Assembly: GCF_003386235.1 (NCBI RefSeq)
Contig: NZ_QRDZ01000005.1
Span: 248,001 to 312,000, forward strand
Direction of reading: 5' to 3'
DNA: 64,000 bases
Source of the DNA: Cohnella phaseoli
GTDB taxonomy: Bacteria; Bacillota; Bacilli; Paenibacillales; Paenibacillaceae
Of this stretch, positions 58,039-64,000 are shown in pieces (position 1 is the stretch's first letter; each line of letters opens with the position of its first letter). Made by a program: the position numbers and the translations under genes. Below the pieces are notes generated by a model. It made no database searches. It saw nothing but the letters and a program-made list of their open reading frames with translations, and was not told the origin of the DNA.

Positions 58039-59120
58039 CCTTCGATTCGACCGCCTTCCGCCTGCAGTGCGATTTCGCCGCGTTGCTCCGAAGAGTCGTA
58101 GATTGCCTGAATAATCTGGGACGAAAGAATGACGGTATCGATATGAGAGGCCAGCTTCTCTCCGGTGCGTACACAGCGCAGGAAGGCGTCGATCTCGTTC
58201 TGGAACATATCCTCCTGCTTGAGCTTAAGCTTCGTCTCGGACAGCGCTCCGTCCTTCGTGCCGTATACGATAAAGTCTTGGCCGTATTGAAGCCGGATGC
58301 CGGCCTTGTCGCCGAGAAAGTCGATGAACATTTCTTCGACGCCGATGTTCTGGGCCCATGCGCCGTTAAGCGAAATCGTCGGTCCTTCCGTGCGGATCAG
58401 GCCGGTAACGAAGTCGTCCACGTCATAGGTGCCGGACGGATTCGGCGGCCCCGCCCACATATTGGTGTAAGCATAGCCTGCAATATCGCTTCCCAGCTTG
58501 CTGTAAGCCTGTCCGGACACGGTCACCGGACGGGGATCGCCTGCGCAGTACATCACGATATCGAGAAAATGCACGCCCCAGTCGATCAGCGCGCCGCCGC
58601 CGGCGACCGCCTTCGTCGTAAAGGCGCCGCCGAGTCCGGGAATCGAGCGATGAGAACGGAAGCTGACATAGACATGGTACAATTCGCCGAGCTCGCCGGC
58701 TTCGATCATCCGCTTGATCGCATTGACGTTGGCGTTAAAGCGATTGACGACGCCGATATTCAGCGTTGTGCCCGCGTTGTGCTGCGCCTGCTGCATCGTG
58801 AGCGCTTCCTCGTAGGTACGCGCGGCCGGCTTCTCGCACAGCACATGCTTACCCGCCTGCAGGCAGGCGATGGAGATCGGGGCGTGCAGATGGTTCGGGG
58901 TGCATACGGATACGGCCTCTACCTCGGGATCTTCCAGAATGATTCGATAATCGGAGATGGCCGTTCCGCAGCCGTTGGCGAGCACCGCTTGCTCGGCTCT
59001 GGCGAGGTCGATGTCGCAGAAATATTTGATCTCTGCGTCGGCGTTGTTCATATAAGCTTTAATATGCGCATTGCTGGCGATTGCGCCGCAGCCGATAATG
59101 GCCGCTTTGATTTTACTCAT
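58035..59120 (-). CDS. Gfo/Idh/MocA family oxidoreductase
   Basis: A 361-residue NAD(P)-dependent sugar or cyclitol dehydrogenase. The Rossmann motif is AIIGCGAIASNAH, the catalytic EKP motif is LCEKPAARTYEEAL (Lys), and the substrate region has GGALIDWGVHFLDIVMY with the family Asp and His. GGAGGGATT lies before the ATG. First gene of the - strand unit; it is divergent from the importer at 59.5 kb, whose cargo it may oxidise after uptake. Confidence 0.9.
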   Translation of the reverse strand: MSKIKAAIIGCGAIASNAHIKAYMNNADAEIKYFCDIDLARAEQAVLANGCGTAISDYRIILEDPEVEAVSVCTPNHLHAPISIACLQAGKHVLCEKPAARTYEEALTMQQAQHNAGTTLNIGVVNRFNANVNAIKRMIEAGELGELYHVYVSFRSHRSIPGLGGAFTTKAVAGGGALIDWGVHFLDIVMYCAGDPRPVTVSGQAYSKLGSDIAGYAYTNMWAGPPNPSGTYDVDDFVTGLIRTEGPTISLNGAWAQNIGVEEMFIDFLGDKAGIRLQYGQDFIVYGTKDGALSETKLKLKQEDMFQNEIDAFLRCVRTGEKLASHIDTVILSSQIIQAIYDSSEQRGEIALQAEGGRIEG

Positions 59121-59423
59121 TCGTAATCCCTCCGCATGTTGTTGGGTATGCGTTCATTGTCCGGCGAACGACGTCGGAAAACAAGGCGGGAATTCGACTA
59201 TTCGCTTATCCGAATTTGCCTTCGCGAACGATTTGAGATATAGAGCTGCCTCATGCTCGGAGCAATGGAAAGAAGCTGCTCTCGCTATTCATGAAAGCGG
59301 TGTTATAATGGGATACATGATTATTTTCCACTGCTTTATCATTTTCCACACGGCTTGAAGCCTTGATAAATAAGGGTTTTCTTATTTTCTGCAACAATGA
59401 AGACTTTGAAATTCCGCACTTTG

Positions 59424-59437
59424 TGAAAACGCTTTAT
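59424..59437 (+). promoter_or_regulatory. Candidate cre site (CcpA) before the importer
   Basis: TGAAAACGCTTTAT fits the cre consensus TGWAARCGYTWNCW at nearly all positions, 82 bases before the lipoprotein start. It suggests catabolite repression. The rest of 59121-59518 holds a TATAAT at 59304-59309 with no good -35, and no gene I can support. Confidence 0.6.
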
Positions 59438-59518
59438 TTACGAAAGCGGAGATTAGGCCCTAGCATTTGGGATGCCAGACCAAACTACGCCACATCAAAT
59501 TCTGGGGAGGAAAAACAA

Positions 59519-61153
59519 ATGACAAGAAAGCTATGGGGTCTCGTGCTTGCGGTCTCGTTGACGCTAACCGTGTTAGCCGGTTGCTCGGGCAACGATGCGG
59601 GCAATAACAAGGGAGCCGGACCGAGTCAATCGGCCCCCGCTTCCACGGAAGCGAGCGGATCGCCCGAAGCGTCATCCGCGCCGTCGGCGAACGATTACGG
59701 GGACACCGGAGGCTTGACGCTGCCGCTTGTGGATAAGCCGACTACGATCGACTGGATGCTTGTAAGCGAGTTTCCGGCCAACGACAAGCTGATTGCCAAA
59801 GAGATCGAGAAGCGCACGGGCATTAAGGTCAATCTGATCACGGTCTCGCCGACAACGTATCCGGATAAGCTGAGAGTGACGATCGCCTCCGGCAAGCTCC
59901 CGGACATTTTCCACGGGCTTAACCCGGCGGAGTTAAAGAAGCTCGGCCAGCAGAAGGCCGTCGTGGCGATCAACGACTATGCGGATATGCTGCCGAACTT
60001 CAAACGTTTGTACATCGACGAGAATCCGTGGATCGTGAAATCGTACGGCGACGAAAGCGGCAAGCTTTACTCCTGGCCGATCTACAAGATGAACCGGGCC
60101 GTCAACCACGGGATGATGTTCCGCAAGGACGTTTTCGAGAAGAACGGCATCCCGGAATGGACCGATACCGAGAGCTTCTACCAAGCTCTTAAGAAATTGA
60201 AGGAAGTTTATCCCGATTCCTATCCGTTCGCTTCCAAAAACAAGGAATATATTTTCAAAAGCTTGGCTTATGGCTGGGGCGTCGGAGGCACTAACTATCC
60301 GGCATACTACGACGAGAATGCGAAAGAGTGGAAGTATGCGGCCATCCAACCCGAGCACAAAGAGATGCTCGATTTCCTGAAGAAGCTTTATAACGAAAAT
60401 CTGCTTGATCCCGAGTTTCTGACGGATACGCCGGACTCCTGGACCTCAAAAATGACGTCGGACAAATCCTTCGTCACCTACGACTGGATTGGCCGAATGG
60501 AACTGTTCCGCAATCAGGTCGGCGCGCAGAATCCCGATTACGATCTTCGCTACGGACTGCCGATCGGACCGACGGGCCGTACGCTGACTTTGCCGGAAAC
60601 CGATATGAGCCTAAGCATCACCGTGGCTAACGGTCCTAAAAAGGAAGTCGCGCTGAAGCTGCTCGATTACTTGACCAGTCCGTCCGGTGCCGCGCTGGTG
60701 ACGTTGGGCGTAGAAGGCGAGACATTTAACTTCGACGCGAACGGCAAGCCGGTTTATCCCGAGCTCGCCGATGTGCCGAACGTCGATATTAAAGTGCTGG
60801 ATGAGCGCTACGGCCTCTGGCTGGAAGGGATGTATCTGGCGCCGGACCATCGCAGCGTCTACTACAACCTGACCGAAAGAGAGCAGGAGGCGCAGGACAA
60901 GATCATCAAGGACAATCGCTTCGAGCCGCTTGATCCGGTGCTGAATTTCACCGACGACGAGATTGCGGCCATCGCCGAAATTCAAGTGTCGCTGGAGAAG
61001 TCGGCTCAGGAATTCAACGCGCGCTACATTCTTGACAAGTCCCACGGCGAGAGCCAGTGGGAGGACTGGAAAAACAACGCGGTCAAGCTGGGTACGACGA
61101 AGCTGATCGACATCTTTAACGAAGCGCAGAAGCGCTTCGACGCCGCCAAGTAA
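59519..61153 (+). CDS. Sugar ABC transporter substrate-binding lipoprotein
   Basis: LplA-type binding protein of 544 residues. The signal peptide ends in LTVLAGC (Cys about residue 23), then an Asn/Gly/Ser/Ala-rich tether and the solute-binding fold. ATG 59519 has GGGGAGGA upstream; a longer frame from 59363 runs through the cre site and is not coding. Two permeases and a membrane sensor follow in the same direction. The divergent dehydrogenases hint at an oxidisable sugar or polyol. Confidence 0.92.
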   Translation: MTRKLWGLVLAVSLTLTVLAGCSGNDAGNNKGAGPSQSAPASTEASGSPEASSAPSANDYGDTGGLTLPLVDKPTTIDWMLVSEFPANDKLIAKEIEKRTGIKVNLITVSPTTYPDKLRVTIASGKLPDIFHGLNPAELKKLGQQKAVVAINDYADMLPNFKRLYIDENPWIVKSYGDESGKLYSWPIYKMNRAVNHGMMFRKDVFEKNGIPEWTDTESFYQALKKLKEVYPDSYPFASKNKEYIFKSLAYGWGVGGTNYPAYYDENAKEWKYAAIQPEHKEMLDFLKKLYNENLLDPEFLTDTPDSWTSKMTSDKSFVTYDWIGRMELFRNQVGAQNPDYDLRYGLPIGPTGRTLTLPETDMSLSITVANGPKKEVALKLLDYLTSPSGAALVTLGVEGETFNFDANGKPVYPELADVPNVDIKVLDERYGLWLEGMYLAPDHRSVYYNLTEREQEAQDKIIKDNRFEPLDPVLNFTDDEIAAIAEIQVSLEKSAQEFNARYILDKSHGESQWEDWKNNAVKLGTTKLIDIFNEAQKRFDAAK

Positions 61154-61246
61154 CCGCCGGACCCGGAGAGCGCATCAGAGTTCCGTTGCGGCGCCCGGAC
61201 GCAGAGACGTCCGGGCGCCGCAATCGAAGACAGGAGGAATCCGCCC

Positions 61247-62221
61247 GTGCGGAATACTAACGCGGAGGCCGTTCGTCAGATTCGCCAGCCGGACGCCCGT
61301 ACGTTCCGAGCGCGAATGTCCGCGACGGCCAAACATCTTGCAAGGGATAAACAATTGTTCGTGCTTTTTATCCCTTGTCTCATTTTTTACGCGATGTTTA
61401 GATACGGCCCGTTGTACGGCTTAATTATCGCATTTAAAGACTACAACGTTTTTACGGGAATACTGGACAGTCCATGGGTCGGCTTCAAGCATTTCGAACG
61501 CTTCTTTGCCAGCCCGGATTTCTTCGTCCTGTTTCGCAATACGCTGCTGCTCGGACTGCTGACGATGATCTGCGCATTTCCGTTTCCGATTCTGCTCGCG
61601 GTCATGTTGAACGAAGTTCGTCTGTCGTGGTTTAAGCGCACGATCCAAACGGCCAGCTATTTGCCTACCTTTTTGTCGGTCGTCATCATCAGCAGCATGA
61701 TCATCGATTTCCTCTCGCCGAATAACGGTTTGATTAACCGGGTCATTCAAGCATTTGGTTTTCAAGCCAAATATTTTCTGATCGATCCGGACTGGTTTCG
61801 CCCCATCTATGTGATGTCGGAAATCTGGTCGACGACGGGCTACGAGGCGATCATCTACCTTGCGGCGATCTCGGGGATCAGTCCGACTCTGTACGAAGCG
61901 GCCAAGGTGGACGGAGCCAGCCGCATGCGGATGATTCGCCACATTACGCTGCCCGGCTTGCTGCCTACAATGCTGATTATTCTGATTCTAAAGACAGGCT
62001 CGGTCATTCGCGTCGGCTATGAGAAAGTGCTGCTGCTCTATAATTCGATGACCTACGAGGTGGCGGACGTGTTCTCGACGTATGTGTATCGCAAAGGGCT
62101 TCTGGAGTCCAACTATAGCTTCGGCGCCGCCGTAGGCATGTTCGAGGCGGTCGTGGCAATGACGCTGCTGCTGGCGGCGAACTATGCGAGCAAACGGCTT
62201 GGAGGCAACGGCATATGGTAG
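61247..62221 (+). CDS. Sugar ABC transporter permease (LplB/UgpA type)
   Basis: Membrane subunit of 324 residues, six helices, EAA loop SPTLYEAAKVDGASRMRMIR. The start is GTG with AGGAGGA 8 bases upstream. The GC-rich hairpin between it and the lipoprotein gene (CGCCCGGACG with CGTCCGGGCG, 61192-61218) has no T run and is probably an mRNA stabiliser that sets a higher lipoprotein level. Confidence 0.92.
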   Translation: MRNTNAEAVRQIRQPDARTFRARMSATAKHLARDKQLFVLFIPCLIFYAMFRYGPLYGLIIAFKDYNVFTGILDSPWVGFKHFERFFASPDFFVLFRNTLLLGLLTMICAFPFPILLAVMLNEVRLSWFKRTIQTASYLPTFLSVVIISSMIIDFLSPNNGLINRVIQAFGFQAKYFLIDPDWFRPIYVMSEIWSTTGYEAIIYLAAISGISPTLYEAAKVDGASRMRMIRHITLPGLLPTMLIILILKTGSVIRVGYEKVLLLYNSMTYEVADVFSTYVYRKGLLESNYSFGAAVGMFEAVVAMTLLLAANYASKRLGGNGIW

Positions 62222-63078
62222 GACAACGCAAATGGTCGCCGTTCGGCATCTTTAACGGTCTGGTTCTCATCGCGGTAGCGGTGGCTACCCTCTACCCTAT
62301 CTTGTATATTACGGCTGTTTCGTTAAGCGATACGGCGAGCGTCACGCAAGGAAAAGTGTTTCTGTGGCCAAAAGGTTTTAATCTGAGCGCTTACGCGCAG
62401 GTGCTGACGGACAACAAAATTCCGCGTGCTTATCTGAATACGATCTATTATACTTCTCTAGGCACGTTTCTTAATTTGCTGTTTACGGCGATTGCCGCCT
62501 ATCCGTTGTCGCAGCCGCAGTTTTTCGGGCGCAAGTGGTGGATGCTCGCCATTGTCGTTACCATGTTTCTGCAGCCGGGCATTATTCCGAACTTCTTGAT
62601 CGTACAGAAGCTGGGCTTGCTCGACACCGTATGGGCGCTTGTGCTGCCCAACGCCATCTGGACGTTCGAGCTGATCATTCTGAAAAGCTTCTACGAGAGC
62701 ATGTCCAAGGCGATTCGCGAGGCCGCGCTGATCGACGGCGCGTCGGAATATCGGATTTTGTTCAACATCGTCATTCCTTTGGCCAAGCCGGCCCTGGCGT
62801 CCATTGGCTTGTTTTACTTCGTCGGGCACTGGAACAGCTTCTTCATCCCGATGATTTATTTGAACGATCAGACGATGCATCCGCTGCAGGTCGTGCTGAG
62901 GGGAATGCTGATTTTCAGCGAGGGCAATACGGCAAGTCTGGTGGACGCGGCCGCTCTGGCGCCGCAAGCGTTGAAGAACGCGACCATCGTCCTATCGATG
63001 ATTCCCGTGCTGATGATCTATCCGTTCGCGCAGAAATATTTTGCCAAAGGCGTCACGCTGGGATCGGAGAAGGGATAA
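62215..63078 (+). CDS. Sugar ABC transporter permease (LplC/UgpE type)
   Basis: Membrane subunit of 287 residues, six helices, EAA loop MSKAIREAALIDGASEYRIL, C-terminal PFAQKYFAKGVTLGSEKG. Its ATG lies inside the end of the preceding gene (7-base overlap), so translation is coupled. Confidence 0.92.
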   Translation: MVGQRKWSPFGIFNGLVLIAVAVATLYPILYITAVSLSDTASVTQGKVFLWPKGFNLSAYAQVLTDNKIPRAYLNTIYYTSLGTFLNLLFTAIAAYPLSQPQFFGRKWWMLAIVVTMFLQPGIIPNFLIVQKLGLLDTVWALVLPNAIWTFELIILKSFYESMSKAIREAALIDGASEYRILFNIVIPLAKPALASIGLFYFVGHWNSFFIPMIYLNDQTMHPLQVVLRGMLIFSEGNTASLVDAAALAPQALKNATIVLSMIPVLMIYPFAQKYFAKGVTLGSEKG

Positions 63079-63134
63079 ACGGGCTTTCGGCGAACTAAGG
63101 AGATGCGCATCATGAAGGAAAGGGATGAGCGGCG

Positions 63135-64000
63135 GTGAGAAAGCTATTCAAAAATCTGGGCGTACTGCAAATTTTCCTGTCTATGCTGTCGGTCATCGCC
63201 ATCATGCTCGCCTCTTCTTATTTCGTGTATCAAAATTCGATTTCCGGCATTTTCGAGAAAGTCAGTGAGAACAACGCGCTTGCGGCCAAATCTCTCGTGC
63301 AGTCGTTCGATAACAACTTCCGCACGATCAACAACATCATTCATTCCATTCACGGTCTGCCCCCTTACGACGATCTTGGGACGGCCGATGAGGGCCGCCT
63401 GGATATGAGCAAGGTGTACACGATGGTGGACAATTTGTCGACACTGGTGTCGACGGCGGAATTTATAGAAGAAGTAGTCGTTTCCTATCCGGGAGCCAAT
63501 CTTGCGATTACGTCCAAAGGAACGAGCAGCTTTACGTTTTTCTTCGACGAGCAGTACAAGCACGAGATGTACAATGCGAGCTATTGGCGTACGTTCGCCG
63601 CGACCAAGCATGCGTTTAAGGTGTTCCCGGAAGCGGATTTTTCCGTGCTGACGACAGCGGGCCAGAAGCCGCGGCATAAGAAGTTTCTGGTCGCCGTAGG
63701 CGGAAACAAGGTGCAGATGTCCAGCAAAAACGTGATGATGCTGATCGACGTGGATGTCTTTATGCAGCACGCGAACCGGAAAACGATGATTCCCGGAGCG
63801 TCCTTGATCGTGTTGGACCAGGATCGGAACACCATTCTCAGCACCGACAAGGAGCTGGATCTGGTGAACGTGCTGAGCGACGTCTATTTTAATGCGGATC
63901 GGGAAGCGTCCATTACGCGGGAAAATTACGAATACAACTTCTATCAGTCGGAATATAACGGATTTATTTATATCGACAAAGTTCCTTACGAGTTTAAAAA
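63135..64000 (+). CDS. Membrane sensor protein, N-terminal part (cut by window end)
   Basis: The first 288 residues of a larger protein from GTG 63135 (RKLFKNLGVLQIFLSMLSVI). A membrane helix at about 8-30 is followed by an extracytoplasmic Cache-like domain, as in YesM kinases and in the AraC-type sensor at 31330. The output domain lies beyond the window, so kinase or AraC regulator cannot be decided; the long insert and the position at the end of an importer operon favour the AraC type. AAGGGA lies about 10 bases upstream. Confidence 0.75.
   Translation, partial: MRKLFKNLGVLQIFLSMLSVIAIMLASSYFVYQNSISGIFEKVSENNALAAKSLVQSFDNNFRTINNIIHSIHGLPPYDDLGTADEGRLDMSKVYTMVDNLSTLVSTAEFIEEVVVSYPGANLAITSKGTSSFTFFFDEQYKHEMYNASYWRTFAATKHAFKVFPEADFSVLTTAGQKPRHKKFLVAVGGNKVQMSSKNVMMLIDVDVFMQHANRKTMIPGASLIVLDQDRNTILSTDKELDLVNVLSDVYFNADREASITRENYEYNFYQSEYNGFIYIDKVPYEFK

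Overview
The window looks like chromosomal DNA of a spore-forming, soil-type Firmicute of the Paenibacillaceae (Paenibacillus or Cohnella-like). The signs are a CmpA-type cortex protein, a SprT/YdcK protein, B. subtilis-style tRNA, Fur and cre signals, strong GGAGG ribosome binding sites with several TTG/GTG starts, and above all repeated LplA/LplB/LplC-type carbohydrate ABC importers controlled by YesM/YesN-type two-component systems or membrane-anchored AraC regulators. None of the importers carries its own ATPase, as is usual where one MsmX-type ATPase serves many systems.

Layout. 1-7.6 kb: end of one importer locus (lipoprotein), nitroreductase, the small cmpA gene, SprT, an EmrB-type MFS exporter with a divergent TetR gene sharing a near-identical 22-bp operator, then two tRNA clusters (Asn-Ser; Glu-Lys-Leu) separated by an exact 51-bp-period array of small palindromes. 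7.6-12 kb: a VWA protein, then a compact c-di-GMP module. This has a promoter - c-di-GMP-I riboswitch - terminator unit with no gene downstream in its own direction, two HD-GYP genes on the opposite strand (one degenerate, one intact), and a tyrosine recombinase lying between two copies, in inverted orientation, of a 22-bp site. A good promoter lies inside the segment and points outwards. It now reads into a short terminated RNA; inversion would aim it at the HD-GYP genes. This is the most interesting part of the window.

12-26 kb: GntR-MFS pair, YesN/YesM two-component system, two permeases, a lipoprotein and two glycoside hydrolases: a polysaccharide-use locus with lower GC than its right-hand neighbours. 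It ends in degenerate repeats and a sequence resembling the 3' end of a tRNA-Leu gene plus terminator. 26-31 kb: AT-rich stalk-domain protein and an orphan C-terminal domain gene, an oligo-1,6-glucosidase, a DUF1801 iron chaperone-like protein, a small Cys/His protein and a membrane-anchored trypsin-like protease. 31-39 kb: AraC sensor-regulator, permeases, lipoprotein and GH29 alpha-L-fucosidase. 39-44 kb: an iron block with esterase, siderophore-binding lipoprotein, Btr-like AraC regulator, and a Fur-controlled flavodoxin with a tiny partner gene. 44-52 kb: YesM/YesN, importer and GH4 alpha-galactosidase. 52-56 kb: aldo/keto reductase, then a ykkC-family riboswitch leading a three-gene ABC-2 exporter. 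56-64 kb: AraC regulator with two Gfo/Idh/MocA oxidoreductases, divergent from another importer that ends in a membrane sensor protein cut by the window edge.

Across the window there are five copies (four substantial, one fragment) of a roughly 215-bp imperfect palindrome with IS-like ends (MITE-like), and two loci of the 51-bp palindrome array. Functional names rest on motif recognition by eye. No database search, folding or alignment programme was run.
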